DNA of 64,000 nt from the NCBI GenBank assembly GCA_900472485.1, contig UCII01000002.1:369061-433060 (forward strand), written 5' to 3'. Positions 1-9,455 of the stretch are shown piece by piece; position 1 is the stretch's first letter; every line of letters begins with the position of its first letter. This DNA comes from Hyphomicrobiales bacterium. GTDB taxonomy: Bacteria; Pseudomonadota; Alphaproteobacteria; Rhizobiales; Rhizobiaceae. A model generated the notes under the pieces. The model was not told the DNA's origin. It ran no database searches and was given only the letters and a program-made list of their open reading frames with translations. Position numbers and translations under genes: made by a program.

Positions 1-2700
1 ATCAAGGGAGATTTTCCAAGCGGCGTCGTCGGACCGTTCTTCAATGATAACTTCGGTGATGTCTATGGCAATATCTATGCCTTTACCGGTGACGGGCTGA
101 CACAGCGCCAGCTTCGGGATCTGGTCGAGGATGCGCGCGCGAAAGTGCTGACGGTCCCCAATGTCGGCAAGGTCGATATCATCGGTGCGCAGGACGAGGC
201 TGTCTATCTCGAATTTTCCACGCGGAAGATCGCCGCGCTCGGCCTTAATCAGCAGTCGGTCATCGACACGCTTCAGGCGCAGAACGCCGTGACGCAGTCC
301 GGTTTCGTCGATGCCGGCCCCGAGCGCATCGCCTTGCGGGTCAGCGGCCAGTTCACATCCGAGGACAGCCTCAGATCGATCAATCTTCGCGTCAACGATC
401 GTTTCTTTCCGCTGACCGACGTTGCGACGATCAAACGCGGCTATGTCGATCCTCCTTCATCGCTGTTCAGATTTAACGGGCAGCCGGCCATCGGCCTTGC
501 CATAGGTATGAAGACCGGAGCGAATCTCCTTGAGTTCGGCAAGGCGCTCGACAAGGAAATCGAGCAGGTCACGGCCGATCTTCCCATCGGCGTCGACGTT
601 CAGCGCGTCTCCGATCAGCCCGCCGTCGTCGATGAAGCCGTGTCGGGCTTCACGCGCGCCCTGTTCGAAGCGATCGTCATCGTGCTGGCGATCAGCTTCA
701 TCAGCCTTGGCGTCCGGGCAGGGCTCGTCGTCGCCATCTCGATTCCGCTCGTGCTGGCGATCACCTTTCTCGTCATGGCATATACCGGCATTTCCATGCA
801 GCGTATTTCGCTTGGAGCGCTGATCATCGCCCTTGGCCTTCTCGTTGACGATGCCATGATCGCGGTTGAGATGATGGTGGCTCGACTGGAAGTGGGTGAC
901 GACCTGAGAAAGGCAGCGACCTACGTCTACACCTCGACGGCCTTCCCGATGTTGACGGGCACCCTCGTGACGGTCGCGGGCTTTATCCCCGTCGGCCTCA
1001 ACACCAGTGCGGCCGGCGAATTCACCTTCACTCTCTTCGTGGTCATTGCCGTTTCGCTCCTGGTCTCATGGATCGTCGCGGTGTTGTTCACGCCGCTTCT
1101 CGGCGTGACGATCCTTCCGAAGACCATGAAATCCCACCATGATCAGAAAGGCCGCTTTGCGCGCGTCTTCGCCTGGCTTCTAGGCCTCGCCTTGCGTTGG
1201 CGCTGGATAACCATCGGCGCGACCGTGGGCGCGTTTGCCCTCTCCATCGGCGGGATGGGCCTGGTGCAGCAACAGTTCTTCCCTTCCTCCGACAGACCCG
1301 AACTGATCGTCGACTGGAACTTGCCGCAGAACAGCTCGATTTCCGAGACGAACAAGCAGATGGCCAGGTTCGAACACGAGATGCTCGCGAACAACAAGGA
1401 TATCGATCATTGGACGAGCTATGTCGGACAAGGCGCTCCTCGCTTCATCCTGTCCTTCGACGTGCAAACACCCGACGTCTCGTTCGGCCAGACAGTCATC
1501 GTCACCAAGGGTCTTGACGTTCGCGACAAGGTCAAAGCCGAATTGCAGGATTATCTGACGAAAACCTTCCCCGGAACCGACGCTTTCGTGAAGCTGCTCG
1601 ACATCGGTCCGCCGGTCGGCAAGCCGGTGCAGTACCGGATCAGCGGACCCGATGTCCAGAAGGTCCGGGACATCGCCCAGCAATTTGCAGGCATCGTCGG
1701 TCAGCATCCCCTTCTGTCCAACATGACCTTCGACTGGAACGAACCTTCGCGCGTCGTCAAAGTCGACGTTCTGCAGGACAAGGCGCGGCAATTGGGCGTC
1801 TCGTCTCAAGATATCGCAACGGCTCTCAACGGCATCGTCGAGGGAACGGCCGCAACGAATATTCGGGACGACATCTATCTGATCGATGTGATCGGCAGGG
1901 CACAGACCGCCGAGCGCGGCTCGATCGAGACGCTGCAGAACCTTCTGCTGGCCGGCTCGAACGGCAAATCCGTGCCCCTCTCGGCGGTTGCGAATTTCCA
2001 TTATGAACTGGAGCAGCCGACGATCTGGCGGCGGACGCGCATACCGACCATCACCCTCAAGGCCGCAGTTGCCGGATCGACGCAGCCGGCGACGATCGTC
2101 AACGAACTGCAGCCGAAAGTCGACGAATTCCGCAAGACGCTTCCAAGCGGCTATCACATCGTAGATGGCGGCTCGGTCGAGGAAAGTGCCAAGGCGCAGG
2201 GGCCGATCGTGGCGGTAGCGCCGCTGATGCTGTTCATCATGGCGACGATCCTGATGATCCAGCTGCAAAGTTTCAGCAGGCTCTTTCTGGTGTTCGCCGT
2301 CGCTCCCACAGCGCTTATCGGTGTGGTTGCCGCACTTCTTTTCAGCAACGCGCCTATGGGGTTCGTCGCAATCCTTGGCATACTTGCTCTCATAGGTATC
2401 CTGATCCGCAACTCGGTGATCCTTGTCGTGCAGATCGAGCACCTTCGAAGCGAAGGCGTGCCAGCCTGGCAAGCCGTCATCGAGGCGACGGAGCATCGAA
2501 TGCGGCCCATCATGCTGACGGCCGCGGCGGCAACGCTTGCGCTGATCCCGATCTCCCGGGAGATATTCTGGGGTCCGATGGCCTATGCGATGATGGGCGG
2601 CATCGTCGTCGGTACGGTTCTGACGCTGCTCTTCCTTCCCGCCCTGTATGTTGCCTGGTTTCGCATTCCCCGCGACGACGCGCAGCATGAGGCGATCTGA
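1..2700 (+). CDS. RND efflux transporter permease, 5'-truncated by the window edge
   Basis: The frame is open from base 1, so this is the C-terminal ~899 residues of a ~1000-residue inner-membrane RND pump; the GTG at 145 is internal. RND pumps use the proton gradient to export drugs or other small molecules through a periplasmic adaptor and an outer-membrane channel. Visible are two clusters of hydrophobic helices (about bases 650-1130 and 2200-2670) separated by a long periplasmic region. The segment LGLLVDDAMIAVEMM is the TM4 motif typical of the HAE1 group; the second cluster repeats it as LIGILIRNSVILVVQIEHL. Its stop TGA shares one base with the ATG of the next gene, so the two are translationally coupled. 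The adaptor gene probably lies just upstream, outside the window. Substrate unknown. Confidence 0.93.
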   Translation: MKGDFPSGVVGPFFNDNFGDVYGNIYAFTGDGLTQRQLRDLVEDARAKVLTVPNVGKVDIIGAQDEAVYLEFSTRKIAALGLNQQSVIDTLQAQNAVTQSGFVDAGPERIALRVSGQFTSEDSLRSINLRVNDRFFPLTDVATIKRGYVDPPSSLFRFNGQPAIGLAIGMKTGANLLEFGKALDKEIEQVTADLPIGVDVQRVSDQPAVVDEAVSGFTRALFEAIVIVLAISFISLGVRAGLVVAISIPLVLAITFLVMAYTGISMQRISLGALIIALGLLVDDAMIAVEMMVARLEVGDDLRKAATYVYTSTAFPMLTGTLVTVAGFIPVGLNTSAAGEFTFTLFVVIAVSLLVSWIVAVLFTPLLGVTILPKTMKSHHDQKGRFARVFAWLLGLALRWRWITIGATVGAFALSIGGMGLVQQQFFPSSDRPELIVDWNLPQNSSISETNKQMARFEHEMLANNKDIDHWTSYVGQGAPRFILSFDVQTPDVSFGQTVIVTKGLDVRDKVKAELQDYLTKTFPGTDAFVKLLDIGPPVGKPVQYRISGPDVQKVRDIAQQFAGIVGQHPLLSNMTFDWNEPSRVVKVDVLQDKARQLGVSSQDIATALNGIVEGTAATNIRDDIYLIDVIGRAQTAERGSIETLQNLLLAGSNGKSVPLSAVANFHYELEQPTIWRRTRIPTITLKAAVAGSTQPATIVNELQPKVDEFRKTLPSGYHIVDGGSVEESAKAQGPIVAVAPLMLFIMATILMIQLQSFSRLFLVFAVAPTALIGVVAALLFSNAPMGFVAILGILALIGILIRNSVILVVQIEHLRSEGVPAWQAVIEATEHRMRPIMLTAAAATLALIPISREIFWGPMAYAMMGGIVVGTVLTLLFLPALYVAWFRIPRDDAQHEAI

Positions 2701-3941
2701 TGTTTGACGTTCAAAGGGTGACCTTTGTTCCTAGGCGATCATGTCTTTCTGTTCTGATGGCCCTATCGATGTTGGCCGGATGCGCCGGACGGCTGGAGAA
2801 TGTTCTCCAGCCGGTCGCAACCGCGGGGCCGGCCACGAGCACTGTGGACATGATGGTGGCGACGACCCGCCAACCGACCGACAAACCCGGCGAGCTTTAT
2901 TCCGGCGAACGTGGAACGGCGATTTCTCTCAACGATATCGTCGTTTCCCTTCCTCCCGATCGAAATCGCAAGATCGGCGAAGTGCAATGGCCATCGCATG
3001 TGCCGGCCAATCCCGAAAAGGAGTTTGCTGTTCTCAAGGTCGGAAGGGTGGCGTCCGAGCGCAATATTTTCGAATGGTTCGCCAAGAACCGCAATGCCAA
3101 GCGCCAGGTCGTCATCTTCGTGCACGGCTTCAATAATACCTATTCAGACGCGGTCTTTCGCTTCGCGCAGATCATTCATGATTCCGGAACCGACGCCGCG
3201 CCGATCCTCTTCACCTGGCCCTCGCGCGGCAATGTCTTCGACTATCTCTATGACAAGGAGAGCACGAATTTCTCGCGGCGGGCGCTGGAGGATATGATCC
3301 TGCAATCTGCCAAAAGCCCTGACGTCGGGGAAGTGACCATTCTTGCCCATTCCATGGGGTCCTGGCTGACCGCGGAGGCGCTGCGCGGCGTCGCGATGCG
3401 CAACAAGACAATTCCGTCGAAGGTGAAGAATGTCATCCTGGCATCGCCCGACATCGATATCGACGTATTTCGTCGCCAGTTGATCGAAATGGGGCCGCAA
3501 CGCCCGCATTTCACGATCTTTTCATCGACAAAGGATAAGGCTCTGCAGGTCTCGCGATGGCTCTCCGGCGGCGTCAATCGTGTCGGTGGCTTCGATTCGA
3601 CGCCTTATGCGGCTGATTTGGCCAAGCTCGGAATCACGGTCGTCGATACGAGTTCCGTTAAACCCGACGATGCGCTGGGCCATAATACGTTTGCGGACAA
3701 TCGGGATATGGTTCAGCTGCTTGGACGGCGGCTGGCAGGACAGTCGTTGGACACCGGACAAACCTCGCTTGCGGATCGGGTCGGTATGGCGGCGGTGCGA
3801 ACCGCGGACCTGGCGGGCTCCGCGGCAAAGGTCGCTGTCGCAGCGCCCATGTCGATCATCAGCGATGATGCGAGACAGGTGTTGAAACAGCAACTTTCCC
3901 CCGGCTCGCCACCCATCGTCAATGGGCGCATTTCCTACTGA
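2700..3941 (+). CDS. Alpha/beta-hydrolase lipoprotein, DUF900 family
   Basis: 413 residues. The N-terminus has a positive region, a hydrophobic stretch and a lipobox ending LAGC (Cys near residue 28), so an envelope-anchored lipoprotein is likely. An alpha/beta-hydrolase core follows: VIFVHGFNN is the oxyanion-hole strand and AHSMGSW is the nucleophile elbow (G/A-x-S-x-G) with the catalytic Ser. This matches the DUF900 family of hydrolases of unknown substrate. A late Asp and the His of LGHNTF could complete the triad. It starts inside the stop codon of the RND pump gene, so the two are made together; a role in envelope maintenance or in handling the pump's substrate is inference. A short GC-rich hairpin without a T-run follows at about 4007-4025. 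Confidence 0.85.
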   Translation: MFDVQRVTFVPRRSCLSVLMALSMLAGCAGRLENVLQPVATAGPATSTVDMMVATTRQPTDKPGELYSGERGTAISLNDIVVSLPPDRNRKIGEVQWPSHVPANPEKEFAVLKVGRVASERNIFEWFAKNRNAKRQVVIFVHGFNNTYSDAVFRFAQIIHDSGTDAAPILFTWPSRGNVFDYLYDKESTNFSRRALEDMILQSAKSPDVGEVTILAHSMGSWLTAEALRGVAMRNKTIPSKVKNVILASPDIDIDVFRRQLIEMGPQRPHFTIFSSTKDKALQVSRWLSGGVNRVGGFDSTPYAADLAKLGITVVDTSSVKPDDALGHNTFADNRDMVQLLGRRLAGQSLDTGQTSLADRVGMAAVRTADLAGSAAKVAVAAPMSIISDDARQVLKQQLSPGSPPIVNGRISY

Positions 3942-4006
3942 GCAACGGTCGTGGAAGTCCGTTGTTCACGAGTGGATCAAGTCAAACCTATCGATGTTGA
4001 AGAGCG

Positions 4007-4025
4007 CGGCCGCATATCGCGGCCG
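4007..4025 (+). terminator. Possible transcript-end hairpin
   Basis: Seven-base GC arms CGGCCGC and GCGGCCG around a 5-base loop, 66 bases past the hydrolase stop. There is no T-run, so an intrinsic terminator is only weakly supported. Confidence 0.25.
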
Positions 4026-4090
4026 GCCCAAATAGCAGCTAAAAGGTGGTGAGATTACACACTCGCACCCACGGTGGGTTTGCGAGAGAC

Positions 4091-4501
4091 TTAATCGGCT
4101 ACAGAGTTGACGACACGGCAGAGATTGTCGCTCATGCTCGGAGCAACTTGGCCCTGCGGCACCATGAAAAGCGCATCGACCCGGCTGCCCTTGCCGCTCT
4201 TTCTGACGACGACGCGCAGCGTCTGAGGCCGGCCCGAACCGGTCGTTTCCTGTTGCGCCGTTAGCGTGCCGAGCTGTTTCTCGGCATTCACATCCACAAA
4301 ACCTTCGGCCAGGACTGCCCGCGATACCTTATCAAAGGCGACGGCTGGGCTGACTGATGGGAATTCCATCCAGGTCTTATAGGTCACGCCGGTTACAAGC
4401 GGAACACCAGTGCTTTGATAGTGCTGCGAGCACGTGCTGGCAGCGGCCGAGCTAAGAGAAATGGTGGCGAGCGCGAAAGCGTAAAGAGCTGTCTTATACA
4501 A
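4091..4501 (-). CDS. Exported protein of unknown function
   Basis: About 136 residues if translation starts at the TTG at 4501, which has a GAGGA ribosome site about 9 bases upstream and places a clean signal peptide at the N-terminus (YKTALYAFALATISLSSAAAS). The frame stays open to an ATG at 4570, but that extension would bury the signal sequence. The mature part has two Cys (one near the new N-terminus, one in DNLCRVVNSVAD at the end) that could form a disulphide. I do not recognise the family. It is on the same strand as, and 106 bases downstream of, the TPR gene, so it may be a distal member of that transcription unit. Confidence 0.6.
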   Translation of the reverse strand: MYKTALYAFALATISLSSAAASTCSQHYQSTGVPLVTGVTYKTWMEFPSVSPAVAFDKVSRAVLAEGFVDVNAEKQLGTLTAQQETTGSGRPQTLRVVVRKSGKGSRVDALFMVPQGQVAPSMSDNLCRVVNSVAD

Positions 4502-4607
4502 AGCGAAAACGTCCTCTGTTGATGTACGACAATAGTCTATGGGGCAGCGTGGGAGAGCCGCGATGGCCAATCCCAGCTAGGATGCGTGGCGGAGCCGATG
4601 ATTGCGT

Positions 4608-5735
4608 TCATCTTTTCACCGATTCAATTGCCGCCAGCATGTTGGTGCGGCCGGGATCATCGGCCGGCGTCAATTCGAGCGCCTTTTGAAAATCGGCCAA
4701 TGCGGACCTAAAGTCCGATTTGCTTCGATAAACCTCGCCCCGCACGAAATAGGTCGAACTCGATTGATTATTGAGTTCGATGGCCTTGTTAAGGTCGCGG
4801 AGCGCCTGATCGTTCCTGCCGATCTTGAAATAGGAAAGGCCGCGGTTGCTGTAGGCATAGGGATAGGAGGGATCGCTTTCTATGGCTTTCGTGAAATCCG
4901 CAATGGCCCTGCCGAAATCGCCGGTCATGTTGTAGGCGTCACCCCGATCGTTGAGTGCTCTTGTATTAGAGGAGTTCAGTTGCAATGCACAGGTATAGTC
5001 GTCGATCGCTGCGCCGTAATCGCCGTCTTTCACATATAGGCCGCCCCGCTCGACATAGGTAACCTCGAAAGTTTGCTGCAGCATGGTTGACAGCTGAGGC
5101 TTGAGGGTGATGGCCTTGTTGAAGTCGGCCAGGGCCAGATCGTATTTGTTTTCGGCGAGATAGCCGTTGCCGCGGCCGGCATAGGCTTCCGCAAAGTCCG
5201 GTGCAAGTGCGATAGCCTTGTTCATATAGCCGATCCTTGCTTCATGATCGCCATTGCGATCGGCTAGAGTGCCGAGGATGAGATAAACCTCCGGATGACC
5301 ATCCGGCTTCAATTCTGCCGCCTTCCCGGCGTCGGCAATGGCCTTCTCATAATCTCCTTTCGCAAACTCGGCATCACCTCGCCCCGCATAGGCGAGATCC
5401 GATTTTGCATCGAGCTCGAGTGCTCGGCTGAAATACTCTTCAGCCAGATCCAGTTCGTTGCCGTCGATCTTGATATAGCCGGCGCTGCTATAGGCAAGAG
5501 ATCGGTCTACGTTTGTTTGAGTGCCGTCCTCAGCAATGGTGAGGCAGGTCGATAAGGTCTTACATGTGGATGTATCGTCGTTCCGCGCCGTCGCAGAGCC
5601 GGCGAACGTCGATTGTTGTGTCCCTGTGTACTCGGTTGTTTGCACATCGCTTGCATCTGCGCGCACAGTCGCTGCCAGCTGCACTCCAAGAAGAGCACAG
5701 TACAGAAAGCCCGACAACTGCATCGCAACGCGCAC
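4608..5735 (-). CDS. Exported tetratricopeptide-repeat protein
   Basis: 375 residues with an N-terminal signal peptide (hydrophobic core FLYCALLGVQLAATV). From about residue 75 to the end there are tandem 34-residue TPR units with the usual pattern (for example AYAGRGNGYLAENKYDLAL, ALNDRGDAYNMTGDFGRAI, YFVRGEVYRSKSDFRSAL); roughly eight units are visible. TPRs are protein-protein interaction scaffolds. The start lies 4 bases after the stop of the Ivy-like gene, so the two form an operon and this protein probably works in the same periplasmic process. Partner unknown. Confidence 0.82.
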   Translation of the reverse strand: MRVAMQLSGFLYCALLGVQLAATVRADASDVQTTEYTGTQQSTFAGSATARNDDTSTCKTLSTCLTIAEDGTQTNVDRSLAYSSAGYIKIDGNELDLAEEYFSRALELDAKSDLAYAGRGDAEFAKGDYEKAIADAGKAAELKPDGHPEVYLILGTLADRNGDHEARIGYMNKAIALAPDFAEAYAGRGNGYLAENKYDLALADFNKAITLKPQLSTMLQQTFEVTYVERGGLYVKDGDYGAAIDDYTCALQLNSSNTRALNDRGDAYNMTGDFGRAIADFTKAIESDPSYPYAYSNRGLSYFKIGRNDQALRDLNKAIELNNQSSSTYFVRGEVYRSKSDFRSALADFQKALELTPADDPGRTNMLAAIESVKR

Positions 5736-5739
5736 GTGA

Positions 5740-6132
5740 CTACTCCGCCAGGGCCTTGTCCAGCGCGGTCTTCAGTGCTGCGGAAGGGTTCCCCAAATAG
5801 AGCTTCAGACTCTTCTCGTCCTGGATCTCCGCCCATGCCTGCGTGCCATCGGCTTTAAAGAGGATTGCTGCCTGGCCATCGTTTGTCGCATGCTGCTTGG
5901 CAAGGATGCTGATCGAGTAGTCCACCGAGTCGATGGAGACGGTCTTGACCGGTTCTGCGATGAACCTGTTCTGGTCGCGCACCCAGGCAGGCGTTCCCTT
6001 GGCGGATGACAGCATGGCCTTCCATGACCGGGCATGAACCGGGTCCTTCAGAAGATCGTAAAAGTTGACGCCCTCGGCGTGGGCGATGCCCGTCATGCCA
6101 GCAATCGCAAGAATGAATAGGAGCTTACGCAT
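5740..6132 (-). CDS. Ivy-family lysozyme-inhibitor-like periplasmic protein
   Basis: 130 residues with a textbook signal peptide (MRKLLFILAIAGMTGIAHA). The mature part follows the layout of the inhibitor of vertebrate lysozyme (Ivy): a Trp-rich first helix (SWKAMLSSAKGTPAWV, compare LPAWV of Ivy), a short strand pair with SVDYSISILAKQH, a strand ILFKADGTQAWAEI, and a C-terminal LYLGNPSAALKTAL helix typical of proteobacterial Ivy proteins. In classical Ivy the inhibitory loop is a Cys-bounded CKxHDC; here the matching stretch is AKQHATND, with no Cys. The family call is by eye and the inhibitory function is therefore uncertain. It is the first gene of an operon with the TPR protein. Confidence 0.62.
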   Translation of the reverse strand: MRKLLFILAIAGMTGIAHAEGVNFYDLLKDPVHARSWKAMLSSAKGTPAWVRDQNRFIAEPVKTVSIDSVDYSISILAKQHATNDGQAAILFKADGTQAWAEIQDEKSLKLYLGNPSAALKTALDKALAE

Positions 6133-6576
6133 GAATCCGTGTTTGTCCTCTCACGACAGCGGATCACAAAGGGGAGGCTCGTCGCCTCGAACGGGACCTC
6201 TATCGCAGTCGCGGTATCCGCATAGCCCGACAGCGTGACCGATGACAGCCGATTTCCGCAATCTGAACGCAAGTGCACTTGTTATGGATGATCGTGCACT
6301 GCGCGAGGGCCGAATGGGAAGACGCTCGGCAGATTTGCGACGCGGCCCGTAACTTCCAGCTACCGACTGGAAAAAGCGATTGCCGCGAAAGGAATCAGTG
6401 TGAGCTCGCAGCCTCCCTTTTCGAGGCGAAATATCGCGGACGTGCAATTCTGGACGGATGTGCACTCGAGATGGAGGGGAGTAGACCTCGTTCAAGTCGG
6501 CACGTCTTGAACGGTGCACAGCCGTTGAATAGACATCCCTATATTTTTCGCTGATGTCCACGTCTTCGAGGCTCTC
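6133..6576. other. Intergenic region between divergent exported-protein genes
   Basis: 444 bases between the Ivy-like gene (leftward) and the PASTA-like gene (rightward). Both promoters must lie here. I see no convincing ORF, hairpin or repeat. A 15-base string TGGACGGATGTGCAC near 6454 recurs with one mismatch near 9148, probably by chance. Confidence 0.5.
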
Positions 6577-7452
6577 TTGATCATTCACAAGCGTATTCTC
6601 CAACGCTCCGCTGGTCGCACTTTGCTCGTATTGGTCGTTCTTTTGGGTGGCGGTCCGATCGCGCTGGGCCAGGGTGCAGAGGTTGCGCCGAGCATACGGT
6701 CGCGGCTTCCGGGGCTCGAAATCGCGCTTCTATCGCAATTGCCCAAAGCGCCTGCCTCGGCCCAATCCCGGGAGGAATGCGACGCGCTGGTGGTTCCGAA
6801 GAGCGCGGGCGGAAAGGCGGCCGATGCGCTCGGCTGGGGAGTGACGGGGGAAGCGAAGCTCGGATCCTATGATGCGGTGAGCTTTGCCGGCGAATTCGAG
6901 CCTTCGACCGCCGGTGCCTGCGAGATCAGTCAGGGCAATATCGCGCTCTTTAGCGGCACGCAGCTTTTCGTCATCATCTACGCAAGTAAGAACAGCAAGC
7001 TAGCGATCGGCAGGATCATCGCAGCCAAGGACAGCCTGCGCATTGTCGATGGCGACCTCGTTCAAACGCCTATTGGCGACGTTCGGCTTGTTGACGGTCG
7101 TGCGATCGAAGTCCAGCCTCTGGCGAAAGAGCAGTCCGTCTGCGGCGGACAGGCCGTGGTGCCGAATGTTTACGGCAAGCCCGTCGCCGAGGCTCGTGCG
7201 GCGATCATTGCCGAAGGGTGGGAGCCGTTTCGCAGTCCCGCTCCTACCTATCAGGATTTCGTCGGCGACAATATTCGCAAGAGCGGGATCATCGAGGCGA
7301 CCGATTGCTCGGGCACGGATCTCGCATCCTGCAGCTACTATTATCACAAGGGCGATATGGAACTGAGCCTCACCAGCTTTGGCGACGGCAAGCCATCGGT
7401 TTCGGACTTTCAAGCCACCTGCGAGCGCTCCAAATGGCATAAGGCTAATTGA
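6577..7452 (+). CDS. Exported protein with a PASTA-like segment
   Basis: 291 residues from a TTG at 6577; there is no ATG near the N-terminus, and an N-terminal hydrophobic segment (LLVLVVLLGGGPIALGQG) acts as signal peptide. The middle (about residues 60-185) is an unrecognised beta-rich domain. Around residues 190-215 the string VVPNVYGKPVAEARAAIIAEGW has the VPxVxGxxxxxAxxxLxxxGW signature of PASTA domains, which bind peptidoglycan or muropeptides; a single degenerate copy is present. Several Cys in the C-terminal third suggest disulphides in the periplasm. No enzyme motif is visible. It stands with other envelope proteins on the same strand. Confidence 0.6.
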   Translation: MIIHKRILQRSAGRTLLVLVVLLGGGPIALGQGAEVAPSIRSRLPGLEIALLSQLPKAPASAQSREECDALVVPKSAGGKAADALGWGVTGEAKLGSYDAVSFAGEFEPSTAGACEISQGNIALFSGTQLFVIIYASKNSKLAIGRIIAAKDSLRIVDGDLVQTPIGDVRLVDGRAIEVQPLAKEQSVCGGQAVVPNVYGKPVAEARAAIIAEGWEPFRSPAPTYQDFVGDNIRKSGIIEATDCSGTDLASCSYYYHKGDMELSLTSFGDGKPSVSDFQATCERSKWHKAN

Positions 7453-7618
7453 CAACCGCACATGGAAGCTCGCCGCCTTCTATCCGCCGCCGGTCTGATT
7501 GAACTCATCGCTTCATTGCAGAAGGGTGCGGAGCTTTCGATGACGGTATCGATCGGCGAGATTGCGATATTACCCAACCATATCATCCGGCAGAAGAAAT
7601 AAAGGAACGGAAGCCACC

Positions 7619-8452
7619 ATGTGTCGTCATCAATCCATTGCAGGAGTTCGCCTGACGATCGCCGGCCTTCTGACGATCATGGGAGCGATTGCTGCAACTC
7701 CTTCCTGGGCAATCGATTGCACCAAGGCGAGCGATCCGATCGATAAGAGGATCTGCGGCAACGCCAGCCTCAAGGCGGCCGACGCCGCCATGGGGCAAGC
7801 CTATGCCGCACTCCTCAAATCAGCGCCAGATCCGGAAATCCGCTCGATGCTGGTGAATAGCCAGCGTCGCTGGATCGCTGCGCGCAATGAGGGGCTGAAG
7901 ACCGGCTTGGGCGGCTCGGCCATGCCCGCCGGAAAGCTGCGCCAGGCGATTGCAGAACGTACCGCACAGCTCGATGATCAATCGGAGAAGGGATTGATCA
8001 TGCAGGCTCAGGCGCAGCGCCGCTTTCTCGCAAAACACAGCGGAGGCGCCTTTGCCGGCTTCGATACGAGCTGCGAGTTCATTCCCAACGACAGGGATGG
8101 GTCGAGCTATTCCTATCAATGCAGCGGCGCCATGCATGTCCAGAACAAGACCCGCCTTTGCAGCGCCAGGACGGAATGGGCCAGCTGGTCACTCTATGAA
8201 TATCACGCCGTCAGCACCATCGAAGGCGACAATGCGAAGCCCGCCGCTCTGTGCAGCGATCAATCGGGCGATATTTGCGGCGGCGGCAAGGATATGACCT
8301 GGACGCTGAATCCCGATGCGGATCAACATTTTCCGTCACCGAAGAGGGGCCTTGCCAAACTCGATGTGGAAGGCATCTGGCCGCTCGAAACGACGGATAC
8401 GGACTGGTTCGGCCAGTGCCTGACAAGCCCGACCTATCCGCCGGGGCAGTGA
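7619..8452 (+). CDS. Exported protein with LprI-like (DUF1311) N-terminal domain
   Basis: 277 residues from the ATG at 7619, chosen because an AAAGGAACGG ribosome site precedes it and a signal peptide follows (LTIAGLLTIMGAIAATPSWA). Residues ~30-110 match the lysozyme-inhibitor LprI/DUF1311 pattern: IDCTKASDPIDKRIC, a first Cys pair, then LKAADAAMGQAYAALLK and SQRRWIAARN. LprI-type domains are Cys-bearing periplasmic modules, one of which inhibits lysozyme in mycobacteria. The C-terminal ~150 residues, with further Cys, are not recognised. It is the second protein with a lysozyme-inhibitor theme within 2 kb, which strengthens an envelope-defence reading. Confidence 0.72.
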   Translation: MCRHQSIAGVRLTIAGLLTIMGAIAATPSWAIDCTKASDPIDKRICGNASLKAADAAMGQAYAALLKSAPDPEIRSMLVNSQRRWIAARNEGLKTGLGGSAMPAGKLRQAIAERTAQLDDQSEKGLIMQAQAQRRFLAKHSGGAFAGFDTSCEFIPNDRDGSSYSYQCSGAMHVQNKTRLCSARTEWASWSLYEYHAVSTIEGDNAKPAALCSDQSGDICGGGKDMTWTLNPDADQHFPSPKRGLAKLDVEGIWPLETTDTDWFGQCLTSPTYPPGQ

Positions 8453-8556
8453 GGGCAGCTTGAGAAGCGACCTAGGACAAGGCGGATCGAACATTCAGCG
8501 CCTGCATCTCAAGTAGGCGACATAGTGAAACTCCGTTTCGACGGCAGAGAGAACCA

Positions 8557-9042
8557 ATGGATATTGTTTTACCAGATGGATCCATGACTAAGACGACGAG
8601 GCCCCGGCGAGCGCTCCATGTCGGTCCATGGCTCGCCGCCGCTTGCCTATTTCTTATCGCTCGCACAGCGCTTGCCAGCGGATCCCTGCCGCCCGAACCT
8701 CTCGTGGCCGGCCCTTTTTCGAGCTTTGCCGCATGCCTGACCTACCTGACGGAGAAACATCGGGAACAGATGGCCTTGGTCATGCCAGAGCCCGTCGCAA
8801 TGCAGAAGGGCGGCACACATCAAACCCTGGTCTCGACCAAGGGTGTCTCGCAAGGGCCTGGTGAACAGGCCCTCTATGAGGCCGAGGTCAATTATCAGAA
8901 CCGGACCGTAGATGAGCCAACGCGATCGATCGTCACCAACAACTCCTGGGAGCGCTATTCTCTAAGCTGTCACGGCGCTGCCTTTAGCGGGACAGTTCAA
9001 CGCGGCTATGCGCTTTCGGCGGTTGAGCAGATGCCGCGGTAG
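8557..9042 (+). CDS. Exported protein of unknown function
   Basis: 161 residues. The N-terminus contains a Tat- or Sec-like signal (RPRRALHVGPWLAAACLFLIARTALA). The mature region has two Cys (FAACLTYL and SLSCHGAA) that could pair. I do not recognise a family. The ATG at 8557 follows GAGAGAACC; an in-frame ATG at 8584 is an alternative with a poorer ribosome site. It is co-directional with its neighbours, about 100 bases after the LprI-like gene. Confidence 0.55.
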   Translation: MDIVLPDGSMTKTTRPRRALHVGPWLAAACLFLIARTALASGSLPPEPLVAGPFSSFAACLTYLTEKHREQMALVMPEPVAMQKGGTHQTLVSTKGVSQGPGEQALYEAEVNYQNRTVDEPTRSIVTNNSWERYSLSCHGAAFSGTVQRGYALSAVEQMPR

Positions 9043-9455
9043 ATCCGCTTCTTTCGAGCGGGGTCGAACTTTGAGTGTCCTAGCGCAGGTTGCCTTCAAA
9101 ATTCTGAGGACCTGCTCGTCAGCTATCACGATGGATTCTCGGAAATATGGACGGATGTACACCTACGAAAGACGCGCGGAGATCGGTGCGGGCAACGCGC
9201 TCTGATAAAGGCCTTCGAGCTCTGCGCTCCGATGCCCGCAATACCTTTGCAGGGTAGATCAGATATCGTCCTGAATCACGGCGGATCATGCAAAATTCAA
9301 GCTCGAAGCCTGACATCTCCAGTAATCGAAATCCGTCGCAATCCCGTGGGCGCAACGATCTGCGGAAAGATGACTGCCGACCGGTCACCAGCATGGCTCG
9401 TGACGGACTCTACACGCTGCCCCTGCCATTCCTGTCAATTTAGAAAGACCCGGTC
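9043..9455 (+). other. Gene-free stretch
   Basis: 413 bases between co-directional exported-protein genes. Short ORFs exist on both strands but none has a ribosome site or a family look. I see no hairpin with a T-run. Confidence 0.45.

Noticed and set aside
1180..2688. 502-codon ORF on the minus strand
   Set aside because: Antisense shadow of the RND pump gene; Arg/Asp/His-rich with no domain, signal or ribosome site.
6454..9162. 15-base string TGGACGGATGTGCAC near 6454 with a one-mismatch copy near 9148
   Set aside because: No similarity outside the 15 bases and different distances to the next start codon; probably chance.
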